A stretch of 64,000 nucleotides of DNA from an uncultured Latescibacterota bacterium (GTDB lineage: Bacteria; Latescibacterota; UBA2968), in contig OX638329.1 in assembly GCA_951812755.1 (NCBI GenBank), positions 1,411,339-1,475,338 of the forward strand, in the 5' to 3' direction. The position numbers were made by a program, and so were the translations under genes. Below the pieces are notes generated by a model. It was not told where the DNA came from. It did no database searches and saw nothing but the letters and a program-made list of their open reading frames with translations. Positions 8,587 through 16,728 of this stretch are shown here, in pieces (positions within the stretch are counted from its first letter, which is position 1; every line of letters begins with the position of its first letter).

Positions 8587-11082
8587 ATGCTCGATACCGA
8601 TACCAAACGCCGTATTGACACTGCCCGCGATATTCTGGTGGGCAAAGTGCCCGACCCAAAAAGTCAGGTTGAGCAAATCACCATTGCGCTGATTTACAAG
8701 TTCATGGACGACCTGGACGCCGAAAGTGAAGAACTCGGAGGTGAGCGACAATTCTTCGCTGGGGAATTCGCCAGTTTCGGTTGGGCAAAACTCATGCGCT
8801 CTGGCCTGGGTGGCTACGAAATGCTCAACCTCTACGCCGACGCCATCACCAGGATGCCTGAAAACCCCGGTATTCCAATCCTCTTTCGGGACATTTTTAA
8901 GAACGCCTTTTTGCCCTACCGCGACCCCGAAACCCTGCGCGCCTTTCTCAAAATCATTGACGAGTTTGAATACGACCACTCCGAGCGACTCGGCGACGCT
9001 TTTGAATATTTGCTCTCTGTACTCGGTTCGCAGGGAGACGCCGGACAATTCCGCACACCGCGCCATATTATCGACTTCATCGTCACAGTCATTGACCCCA
9101 AAAAAGACGAAAGCGTACTCGACCCGGCCTGCGGCACCGCCGGATTTTTAATCTCCTCCTACAAGCACATACTCAAAGCCAATACCAATGAGCAGGGCCA
9201 ACTTACGCTTACACCAGACGAGCGAGGGAAACTGGCGGGCAATTTTAAGGGCTACGACATATCGCCCGATATGGTGCGCCTATCGCTGGTAAATATGTAC
9301 CTGCACGGCTTTGCCGATCCGCATATCTCTGAATACGACACCCTGACCAGTGAGGAAAATTGGAACGAATACGCCGATGTAGTTCTCGCTAATCCACCAT
9401 TCATGTCGCCAAAAGGAGGCATCCGCCCGCACAACCGCTTCTCCGTTCAGTCCAAACGCAGCGAAGTGCTATTTGTCGATTACATGGCCGAACATCTAAC
9501 ACCTGCGGGACGCGCCGGCATCATCGTACCCGAAGGCATCATTTTTCAGAGCCAAAACGCGCACAAGCAACTCCGCAAAATGCTGGTAGAAGAATACCTC
9601 GTCGCCGTCGTCTCACTCCCCGCTGGCGTGTTCAATCCGTACTCAGGCGTCAAGACTTCCATTCTCATACTGGACAAAGTACTGGCGAAAAAGACAGACT
9701 ACATCGCCTTCTTCAAGGTAGAAAACGACGGCTTTGATTTGGGAGCACAACGGCGGGAGATTGACAAAAACGACCTACCACAAGTAGCAGAGGAACTTTG
9801 CGAATATCTCACGCGACTGCGGGCGGGCGAAGCAGTAGATGATTCTCAGCCCACACCAATGGCCGCAGAATCTGGAGCGCAGTACACAACAGATGGCCCC
9901 ATCACGCATGGACTGATCGTTGAGAAATCAAAAGTAGCAGAGGGCGGAGAGTATAACTTGAGTGGGGAGCGGTATCGAGAAACTATTAATTACGCCAATA
10001 TGAAGTGGCCGATGGTAGATTTGGGTGAAACTGTAGAAATTTTGGATTCTCTGAGGCGACCAATAACCAAACACAAGAGAAGACCGGGACCATATCCGTA
10101 CTATGGAGCGACAGGTATCGTTGATTATGTTGATAGTTACTTATTTGATGAACCTTTAGTGCTCGTCGGTGAAGATGGAGCAAAATGGGGACCAGGAGAA
10201 GATAGCGCCTATGCTGTTGAAGGCAAGGTTTGGGTCAATAACCATGCCCACGTCTTACGGCCTAAACGAGAGCGTATTCTTGACAGATTTCTAATTGAGA
10301 TGATAAATTTTTTGGACCTGACGCTATATATTACGGGTGTCACGGTCCCTAAGCTCAATCAAGCGAAGTTGAAGAGCATTCGAATACCCTTACCACCGCT
10401 TGAAGTGCAGCGGGAGATTGTCTCGGAAATAGAGGGCTATCAGCGAGTGATTGACGGAGCGCGGGCAGTGGTGGAGAACTATCGACCACAGATTGCGATT
10501 GATCCCGAATGGCCGGTGGTTGCACTTGAGGATGCGTGTGAAATTAAACGCGGAAAGTTCTCACATCGCCCAAGAAATGAGCCGCGATTTTACGGCGGTA
10601 AATATCCCTTTATACAAACTGGTGACATAGCCCGTGCCAATGGAGGAAAGATCTCATACACACAAACTCTGAATGATGATGGACTATCTATAAGCAGACT
10701 GTTCCAACCGCCCGTCGTGGTGATTACGATTGCTGCAAATATAGGCGACACAGCAGTTCTCGATTTTCCGTCATGTTTTCCAGATAGCATTATCGGTCTA
10801 ATTCCAAATTCGAGAACTGACGCTTGGTTCTTGGAATTCATCATGCGAACGAAGAAGCAACACCTCAATGAAATTGCTCCGCAAGCGGCTCAAAAAAATA
10901 TCAATATTCAGATTCTGAAGACTATAACGATCCCCCTTCCACCTCTCGCCATCCAGCAGGCCATTGTCGCCGAGATTGAAGCCGAACAGGCACTGGTAGA
11001 TTCCAACCGAGAATTGATTGAGCGATTTGAGAAGAAGATACGGGATGCGGTGGGAAGGGTGTGGGATGAAGGCTCTGCTTAA
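8587..11082 (+). CDS. hsdMS: Fused type I methyltransferase-specificity subunit (HsdM-HsdS)
   Basis: An 831-residue fusion. Residues 1 to about 420 are an N6-adenine methyltransferase: a helical HsdM N-domain, the SAM motif DPACGTAGF (179-187) and the catalytic NPPF (269-272). After a linker come two target-recognition domains of an S subunit, beginning near 473 (KWPMVDLGETVEIL) and 642 (WPVVALEDACEIK). Each ends in the conserved IPLPPLxxQ(R/Q) spacer-helix segment (600-632 and near 790-825), so the bipartite-target layout of HsdS is preserved. One polypeptide therefore modifies DNA and directs HsdR. AAAGGAAG lies four bases before the ATG. The 3' end of the gene is duplicated twice downstream. 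Confidence 0.92.
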   Translation: MLDTDTKRRIDTARDILVGKVPDPKSQVEQITIALIYKFMDDLDAESEELGGERQFFAGEFASFGWAKLMRSGLGGYEMLNLYADAITRMPENPGIPILFRDIFKNAFLPYRDPETLRAFLKIIDEFEYDHSERLGDAFEYLLSVLGSQGDAGQFRTPRHIIDFIVTVIDPKKDESVLDPACGTAGFLISSYKHILKANTNEQGQLTLTPDERGKLAGNFKGYDISPDMVRLSLVNMYLHGFADPHISEYDTLTSEENWNEYADVVLANPPFMSPKGGIRPHNRFSVQSKRSEVLFVDYMAEHLTPAGRAGIIVPEGIIFQSQNAHKQLRKMLVEEYLVAVVSLPAGVFNPYSGVKTSILILDKVLAKKTDYIAFFKVENDGFDLGAQRREIDKNDLPQVAEELCEYLTRLRAGEAVDDSQPTPMAAESGAQYTTDGPITHGLIVEKSKVAEGGEYNLSGERYRETINYANMKWPMVDLGETVEILDSLRRPITKHKRRPGPYPYYGATGIVDYVDSYLFDEPLVLVGEDGAKWGPGEDSAYAVEGKVWVNNHAHVLRPKRERILDRFLIEMINFLDLTLYITGVTVPKLNQAKLKSIRIPLPPLEVQREIVSEIEGYQRVIDGARAVVENYRPQIAIDPEWPVVALEDACEIKRGKFSHRPRNEPRFYGGKYPFIQTGDIARANGGKISYTQTLNDDGLSISRLFQPPVVVITIAANIGDTAVLDFPSCFPDSIIGLIPNSRTDAWFLEFIMRTKKQHLNEIAPQAAQKNINIQILKTITIPLPPLAIQQAIVAEIEAEQALVDSNRELIERFEKKIRDAVGRVWDEGSA

Positions 11083-11123
11083 TATTTTTTATAGCAACAT
11101 ACAATTTGGATGGAGGATGGACT

Positions 11124-12152
11124 ATGATTCTTGTTTTCGTAGGTGCAGGGGGATCTGCCGCTGTTGATCCCGAACAGTATCCAACCACTGTCGAGTTTTT
11201 CAATCGTCTTCCCAATGATATTAAAGAGGACCCTTTATTTTCTTTAGTCCATGATTTTTTAGAGATTCAGAAAGATGAACAGCCCATAGATATTGAGGAA
11301 ATACTGTGGACTTTGGATGAACTTCGAGACTATTGCAAAGTATCTCTCAATACTGAGACCATAGCTGGATGGATCTTGGAAGGAAATCGAATTAATCAAC
11401 TCATGGTGAATGCGTCTGACCTCTCGAATCTTCTGAGAGGGATGAGGCATTTGGAACGGACTCAGATCGAAACTCTAAAACACAAAATCAATGTTCTGGT
11501 ATATGATTTCTATGCAACAATCCCCAGCGATGACATGCTATCGGATTGGATAGAATTACTTCAAGGGCTCACAGAGCACGAATTACCCGTTGAAATTTTC
11601 ACGACGAACTATGACCGAGTGTTGGAAACGGCGATTAAGGTGGGAAAAATAAATGTGGAAACAGGCCGAAGGCCCGATGATGTACAGCCAATCCAAGATA
11701 TGACTATCTGGGATAACCCTAGTAGACCCCTGACCAAAAAACGGAGACGGTTGACCAAGCTACATGGTTCTGTGGACTGGCAACGCAATCAAGAGGGTAT
11801 TATTATCAGAACGGGTTCTGCCTTAGAAAATGAAGAACACTTAATCTTGTACCCAGGATATAAAGGAGAGCCTAACGAGGAACCCTTCTTCCAATTTCAT
11901 GAGCACCTGCGAGCTGTAGTACAACAAGCGGATGCTGCGATTTTTATTGGGTATGCTTTTCGCGATGACTATATCAACACCATTCTCTCCGAACTCCCTT
12001 CAGAGATTCCAAAATTCGTTATCAACAAAGATGACGCACTTCCCGATTCCCCTTTTTTAGAAGGGTGTAAGCATTTGAATGATGGACTCACGAAAGAATC
12101 GGTTGAGACCTGTCTCAGAGGTTTGTATATCAACACTTCGGACAGTTTTTAG
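11124..12152 (+). CDS. SIR2-like NAD-binding protein, probable defence effector
   Basis: A 342-residue protein of the SIR2_2-like Rossmann family. From the ATG at 11124: FVGAGGSAAV (5-14) is the nucleotide loop, FTTNYDRVLE (159-168) the TNxD motif, KLHGSVDW (212-219) contains the expected catalytic His214, and FIGYAFRDDYIN near 280 is the usual C-terminal motif. In anti-phage systems such domains deplete NAD+; that role is inferred from family and location. The start is fixed by GGAGG at 11112-11116; an upstream TTG at 11106 is in frame but overlaps this site. Base composition is AT-richer than hsdMS, and it sits between hsdMS and a partial copy of its 3' end. Confidence 0.82.
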   Translation: MILVFVGAGGSAAVDPEQYPTTVEFFNRLPNDIKEDPLFSLVHDFLEIQKDEQPIDIEEILWTLDELRDYCKVSLNTETIAGWILEGNRINQLMVNASDLSNLLRGMRHLERTQIETLKHKINVLVYDFYATIPSDDMLSDWIELLQGLTEHELPVEIFTTNYDRVLETAIKVGKINVETGRRPDDVQPIQDMTIWDNPSRPLTKKRRRLTKLHGSVDWQRNQEGIIIRTGSALENEEHLILYPGYKGEPNEEPFFQFHEHLRAVVQQADAAIFIGYAFRDDYINTILSELPSEIPKFVINKDDALPDSPFLEGCKHLNDGLTKESVETCLRGLYINTSDSF

Positions 12153-12364
12153 GTGTAGAGGTTCTTTGAAATCAATAGGTTAGATGAGGCTCCATGTTTT
12201 ATTTGCAACTTAGACCTGTACCCTGAGTTTAATAAAAAAACAGGTGATTCTATAACTCTTTGTATTATATAGACTTAGGATTTTTGAATAATTGAAGACC
12301 GATCAAAAAGTGTCCGAACCATTGTATATGGAACTTGAATAATGAATTCTGAGGTTTAAGGATC

Positions 12365-13237
12365 ATGCAAAATGGCTTTATCGCACTTTTCAGTACCAGA
12401 GAAATAGCGTCCGCTCTCTGGTTAGGTATTATCCTGCTGGCTTTTATGAGCTATAAAGATGTCCGCCAAAACATGTGGCAGGTGGTACGCGCATTTTGCT
12501 GTCGCTACATACTCGTAGTAACATTCCTGCTCTTGGCCTATGTTGTTGGTGTTGTTTGGAGTCTCCACGCGACTGGAGCTTGGACCACAACTATATTAAA
12601 GGAAACCATCATCTGGTTCATATTTTCTGGCATGGCTCTCACATTCAATCTCGCGACTAAAAAGAATAATGAGGGATTGTTCAAGACAATAATGGTGAAC
12701 AATCTGAAGTTAATAGTGGTCCTTGAGTTCTTGATTGGCACATACACATTCTCGTTTCTTAGTGAATTAATTTTTGTGCCAATGGTAACATTCATTGTCA
12801 TTCTAAGTGCCGTTGCAAAATCAAAGGATGAATATGCATCAGTAGCTAAATTTTTCGGAGGCATAGAGGCTATTGTTGGTATTACAATTGTGGCATTTGC
12901 CGTTAGCAAAGCCATTACTGATTTTGAGACCATCCGGAGTATAGATTCGATTCGGAGGGTTCTGCTTGCACCCGTTTTATCAATTTCACTCGTGCCCTTC
13001 ATCTTTTTTCTAAGCGTCTATGCAATCTATGAAATACTTTTTATGGGACTTCGGACCAACCCTCCAAAGGCTCCGTCTATCACCCGATATACAAAGCGAA
13101 GACTCATTGCCAAGTTTGGTTTTAACACCAAGAGAATTAGACAGTTTCTTCGGTACCATGCGTTCGATATGAGAAGAATTCGGACAAGAAACGACATTGA
13201 TAGGCTTCTCGACGATGAAACAGAAACCAACGGATAG
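12365..13237 (+). CDS. Multi-pass membrane protein, unknown function
   Basis: A 290-residue hydrophobic protein with about six membrane segments (roughly 14-32, 45-66, 78-95, 115-152 as two, 160-183 and 198-228) and a basic cytoplasmic tail of 60 residues rich in Arg and Lys (TRYTKRRLIAKF, RTRNDIDRLLDDE). Not recognised as a known transporter. AAGGATC precedes the ATG. With the SIR2-like gene 212 bases upstream it forms the insert between hsdMS and the first remnant of its tail. A membrane partner or effector in abortive infection is possible but not shown. Confidence 0.55.
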   Translation: MQNGFIALFSTREIASALWLGIILLAFMSYKDVRQNMWQVVRAFCCRYILVVTFLLLAYVVGVVWSLHATGAWTTTILKETIIWFIFSGMALTFNLATKKNNEGLFKTIMVNNLKLIVVLEFLIGTYTFSFLSELIFVPMVTFIVILSAVAKSKDEYASVAKFFGGIEAIVGITIVAFAVSKAITDFETIRSIDSIRRVLLAPVLSISLVPFIFFLSVYAIYEILFMGLRTNPPKAPSITRYTKRRLIAKFGFNTKRIRQFLRYHAFDMRRIRTRNDIDRLLDDETETNG

Positions 13238-13256
13238 CTAACGAAATCATAGGGAT

Positions 13257-13412
13257 AAAGATATTACGAATGCCTTTGCCACTTGATCAGTACCCAGCAA
13301 GCCATTGTCGCTGAGATCGAAGCAGAGTAGGCACTGGTGAATGCGAACCGCGAGTTGATTGAGCGATTTGAGAGGAAGATACAGGATGTGGTGGGAAGGG
13401 AAGGGTGTGGGG
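13257..13412 (+). pseudogene. Duplicated 3' tail of hsdS, first remnant
   Basis: About 150 bases closely matching the end of hsdMS (from about 10916 to 11073): the stretch encoding the IPLPPL-Q-AIVAEIEAEQ helix and the following NRELIERFE(R/K)KI segment is recognisable. Damage includes a shifted frame and a TAG replacing the CAG codon after GCAGAG at 13324-13329. No intact reading frame or start; the 65-codon frame across it (13337-13534) is a fossil. It lies immediately after the membrane-protein gene. Confidence 0.85.
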
Positions 13413-13509
13413 CGAGGAATGAGGCCAAAAATTGGCTTGGCAATAAACTGGAAGAATTGCCGAAAGCCAAAACGCTTGGGGCGCATTTACATAAAAAAAA
13501 GAAGACACA

Positions 13510-14739
13510 ATGGCTAAATTTGAGTTCACTATGAAAAATCCATGTCGAGGCTATGCTGCCGAAAATGCACGACAAGAAGAAGATTTTAGGGTTTGTATGA
13601 TGGATTTTGCAACTTCTTCAGATTGGGACAAATTTGAGATATTGGCTGGTCTTGTTGATGAATTTTTATCCAAACTGCCTTCCGATTCTTCATTTGACCC
13701 CTCTCAGACCAATCACATGCTTTTTGTTTCGCACCTGGATGGCCGGGTTCAGGCTTATATAGACGAGCTAAAATTTATCTCGTCAGCCAAACTCAGAGGA
13801 TCAATAAAAAAAGGAGATCTTATAAGAAAGAGCGATATAGCAGGCATAGAGTCGTTGGAACTTGTCGTGGATACATCCAATGATGCTAATGTCATAGATA
13901 TCAATGATGCTGATATGATAGAGATACCCAATGATGCTGGTATCATGTTTGTCTTTTCGCACAGATGGAGAAAAGCAATTTTTTTTGATCATATCCCTTT
14001 ATGGCTTCCTCATCATAAGCGTCAATATGATATCAAAGTGCAATTAGGCAGTCTATTAGGATATACTGTATTTGAGGAAAGGCACAGAATTTCTTCAGAA
14101 ATCCATGCCGCGCTGCATAAAAAAGGATGGTTTCCATTTATTGGGCTGTCCGAAGAAACTCTGGATATGTTAATCAAGTGGACAAAAGACCCGAAGTTTG
14201 ATCCAGATGAGGGGGGATTTGTTGATATAGTTGTCTCAGAAGTTCAAAGTCGCTGTGACCAAATGCTGGCGGGGTGGAAGAACAAACCTTCTTTTTTTAT
14301 ACATCTGGAAGATTTGGTGTATGGCGTAGAGAAATTCAAGGAAGAGGAATGGAGGAGTTGCATACAAACACTATATCTGAAAATAGAAGGTATCATCCGA
14401 TCACAGGGATTACACAAACTGTCCAGCGATCCTCGTAGCGAAGACCTTATAGCAAGAAATCCTCGTGATAAAGACTTGAGAAAAATTGCGGTGCAGGATG
14501 AGATAGAAAAACCTCTGAGTATTCTTTTGCCGCATCAGTTTTCGGAATACTTGAAAGAATTTTATTTTCGAAATTTCAAATCTTCTGAAACAAGGGCGAA
14601 GTTGTCTCGTCATAGCATAGCACATGGGGTTTCAGATCCATCGGAATATAATAGCAAAAATGCGGTTATTGGACTCTTGATTTTGGAACAATTGTTTTAT
14701 TTATTCGCACCTGATAAATCTTCAGAAAAGCCGTCTTAA
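13510..14739 (+). CDS. Unknown protein with candidate HEPN-type Rx4H motif
   Basis: A 409-residue protein without a family I can name. Near the C-terminus, RAKLSRHSIAHGVSD has Arg367 and His372 in the R-x4-H spacing of HEPN ribonucleases, followed by helical residues (NSKNAVIGLLILEQLFYLFA), as in HEPN four-helix bundles. The N-terminal 300 residues are mixed alpha/beta. A small internal repetition of the codons for Asn-Asp-Ala occurs three times at 125-143. The gene is AT-rich and lies between two hsdS tail remnants. ATG start with no clear ribosome site; a second ATG at 13531 is possible. RNase effector is a hypothesis. Confidence 0.55.
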   Translation: MAKFEFTMKNPCRGYAAENARQEEDFRVCMMDFATSSDWDKFEILAGLVDEFLSKLPSDSSFDPSQTNHMLFVSHLDGRVQAYIDELKFISSAKLRGSIKKGDLIRKSDIAGIESLELVVDTSNDANVIDINDADMIEIPNDAGIMFVFSHRWRKAIFFDHIPLWLPHHKRQYDIKVQLGSLLGYTVFEERHRISSEIHAALHKKGWFPFIGLSEETLDMLIKWTKDPKFDPDEGGFVDIVVSEVQSRCDQMLAGWKNKPSFFIHLEDLVYGVEKFKEEEWRSCIQTLYLKIEGIIRSQGLHKLSSDPRSEDLIARNPRDKDLRKIAVQDEIEKPLSILLPHQFSEYLKEFYFRNFKSSETRAKLSRHSIAHGVSDPSEYNSKNAVIGLLILEQLFYLFAPDKSSEKPS

Positions 14740-14817
14740 ACCCATATTGTAAGAAACCTCACGACTGTAGTAGGGCGATTACACGCAACATAGATTGGTC
14801 TATCAGGAGAGAATCAC

Positions 14818-15069
14818 ATGGTAACAGTCACTTTTGAACTGCCAGAAGACACGCTTTCTTCGGTGCGAAAAGACCCGGATCATTTCGCCCAAGAATTGCG
14901 TTTGGCTGCTGCTGTGAAATGGTACGAGATGGAAGAGGTTTCTCAAAGCCAGGCGGCTGAGATTGCTGGACTATCCCGCAGTGAGTTCATTGAGGCACTG
15001 GGCCGGTTTGAGGTTTCAGCATTCCAATACAGTGTGGACGAAATAGCAGAGGAAGTAAACAGTGAGTGA
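14818..15069 (+). CDS. UPF0175 family antitoxin-like protein
   Basis: An 83-residue UPF0175 protein. The helix-turn-helix-like centre AAVKWYEMEEVSQSQAAEIAGLSRSEF is the family hallmark. Such genes normally pair with a DUF3368 PIN-like toxin that overlaps their 3' end. Here the overlapping frame exists but is cut to 25 codons, so this appears to be a solitary antitoxin. GGAGAG six bases before the ATG supports the start. Confidence 0.8.
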   Translation: MVTVTFELPEDTLSSVRKDPDHFAQELRLAAAVKWYEMEEVSQSQAAEIAGLSRSEFIEALGRFEVSAFQYSVDEIAEEVNSE

Positions 15070-15139
15070 GGGGTGGATACTCTATGCCTCGCCGATCATT
15101 AACCCTTGCCTGAGCAAGGAGGCTGGACCGGAGGAGTGA
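15062..15139 (+). pseudogene. Truncated DUF3368 (PIN-like toxin) start
   Basis: A frame opening with a GTG that overlaps the UPF0175 stop reads MSEGWILYASPIIN and stops after 25 codons. UPF0175-linked DUF3368 toxins typically begin with a W-V-x-N-A-S-P-L/I-I stretch carrying the first acidic-site residues, and the overlap geometry is also typical. The rest of the toxin is absent; the next gene starts four bases after the stop. Confidence 0.65.
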
Positions 15140-15142
15140 AAC

Positions 15143-15553
15143 GTGGAATCCTATTGTACAGATACGACCAGCGAATATCCGAATGAGGAGCGCACATCAC
15201 TCAAGCGCGAAGTTCACAGTCTGCTTGAAGATGCTGGAACCGAAGACTGGGATGGCGAAGGTGCTCTTGCCCTTGCTCCGGAGACAGTAGATCTTGCCCA
15301 GAAACTGATTGACGAATTCCCGCCTCATATCGATAGGCCAGATGTGAACGCCACACCACACGGCGAAGTGGATTTCGATTGGGTCATTGACCGAAACGTG
15401 ATGCTTACTGTCAGCGTTGGTCCCTCAAAAGAGATTGCATTCGCCGGTTTGTTTCAGGGCACACGCTTGAATGGTTGCGAAACATGGAACGGCACGCTAC
15501 CACAATTTGTGAATTACTGCTTTGATCGGCTGCGCGAGGCTCAGAATTTATGA
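15143..15553 (+). CDS. Small conserved protein, unknown function
   Basis: A 136-residue acidic protein starting at a GTG with GGAGGAG six bases upstream. The segment EDWDGEGALALAPETVDLAQKLIDEFP followed by P-x-V-x-x-T-P-x-GEVDFDWV resembles a widespread uncharacterised group with a W-D-G-x-G-A motif and a later D/E-W strand; I know of no assigned function. It sits where the DUF3368 toxin body should be, so it may have replaced it by recombination. Confidence 0.55.
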   Translation: MESYCTDTTSEYPNEERTSLKREVHSLLEDAGTEDWDGEGALALAPETVDLAQKLIDEFPPHIDRPDVNATPHGEVDFDWVIDRNVMLTVSVGPSKEIAFAGLFQGTRLNGCETWNGTLPQFVNYCFDRLREAQNL

Positions 15554-15601
15554 GAATAAGGGAAGCAGGGACACTCGCAAGGTTTGCTACATGAATTACG
15601 T

Positions 15602-15644
15602 GATTCGAGAAGAAGATATGGGATGCGGTGGGATGGGTGTGGGG
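15602..15644 (+). pseudogene. Third, 43-base copy of the hsdS 3' tail
   Basis: Bases 15602-15644 match the stretch of hsdMS that encodes EKKIRDAVGRVW with about four substitutions (for example GATATGGGATGCGGTGGGAT). It lies at the end of the same-strand block and directly precedes the oppositely oriented receiver gene. Confidence 0.75.
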
Positions 15645-15666
15645 TACAACCTCCTATACGCCTATA

Positions 15667-16728
15667 TCAAGAGTTGATAAATCTGTCAAAATCAATATCT
15701 GGCTGGCCCTGACGAGCGTAGTATGATGAAAAACGCGCCACAATATCCTTCACAAAAGATAACGAGATTTGTATTTCAGGAGGTGTGTGAAATTTTTCTT
15801 GGAATTGCCCAATTTCCCAAGTGAAAAGTTTTCTAAAATTGAGGAACCCGCCTTCAAAGAAATCCGTCTTAGGAAGCCAGTGATGATAGGCTGATTTGTT
15901 ATTCCCAAACGCTCGTTTCAACTCTCCCTTTCTGGTGTTACTCAGATTTGTATCATCAAACCAGGGAAATAACGTCGTTCCGAGGTCAACTTCGACAATA
16001 AGAATCCTGTCAGTATTACGGCTGCCATCTTCCCTCACGACAAGGTCGCAGGCTGGACTCATGACAGCAAACCACTTCCCACTTTCCTTTTCTTTAACAA
16101 GGCTACCAGTCCGGATGTCGTCATTAAGCGGCGGGTACAGATAGACTTCTTCGGGAAAGCAACTGTCTGCGTCATCGTCGAGAAGCTGGAGCAGATGATT
16201 CAGCGTGTGCCGAAGAAGAGCCTTTTCGGTTCTGGAAGAATTGTCCTCACCATAATCTATCCATTTATCTATCTGAGGGATAAGGTTTTTCAAAAACACT
16301 TGGCTCAATGTTTGTTCTATGATGCCCCTGCCCCCCATAATGCGAGTAAGCCCCGTGTTATAAATATCCCAGAATCTGTCCAACAAATCATCGTATCCTG
16401 CTCCAGGGTCCCCTTTTTTGAAAACTTTTATATGTGCAAAATCCGTATTGACAGGGGTTCCAGTCAGAATAAAGACTGGAATCCGAAACTGTGAATCTTC
16501 AATTTTCCGTATAACTTGATTGCCTGCATCACTATCATTTCCAAGTGTCAGATCAATGATTGCACCGTCGAAGGAATTATCAAGCACGGAGAAAGCTTCC
16601 TCGACATCTTTACATTCGACAAGTTTGACCTCCCGCTGCTTTTCATTTTCGTATCTTTCGACAGTATCTCTACAGGTAGATAGATCCTGTTCATCATCCT
16701 CAACTATAAGCAGTCGCAATACACTCAT
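15667..16728 (-). CDS. Receiver-domain protein with unassigned C-terminal domain (operon gene 3)
   Basis: A 353-residue protein. Residues 1-120 are a response-regulator receiver: acidic pair Asp11-Asp12 in VEDD, phospho-acceptor Asp59 in AIIDLTL, Thr89 in FILTGTP and the conserved lysine at 104/105 in VFKKGD. Residues 121-353 are not a DNA-binding output domain I know; they contain MSPACDLVVRED (223-234, Cys227-Asp228) followed by DRILIVEVD, a Cys-Asp motif seen in uncharacterised proteins. ATG overlaps the TGA of the upstream kinase gene (ATGA), so the two are translationally coupled. By position it is the likely phosphorylation-controlled effector of the operon. Confidence 0.75.
   Translation of the reverse strand: MSVLRLLIVEDDEQDLSTCRDTVERYENEKQREVKLVECKDVEEAFSVLDNSFDGAIIDLTLGNDSDAGNQVIRKIEDSQFRIPVFILTGTPVNTDFAHIKVFKKGDPGAGYDDLLDRFWDIYNTGLTRIMGGRGIIEQTLSQVFLKNLIPQIDKWIDYGEDNSSRTEKALLRHTLNHLLQLLDDDADSCFPEEVYLYPPLNDDIRTGSLVKEKESGKWFAVMSPACDLVVREDGSRNTDRILIVEVDLGTTLFPWFDDTNLSNTRKGELKRAFGNNKSAYHHWLPKTDFFEGGFLNFRKLFTWEIGQFQEKFHTPPEIQISLSFVKDIVARFSSYYARQGQPDIDFDRFINS

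Noticed and set aside
13337-13534. A 65-codon frame after the membrane-protein gene
   Set aside because: Its first half is the decayed hsdS tail and its second half is unrelated; better treated as a pseudogene fragment.
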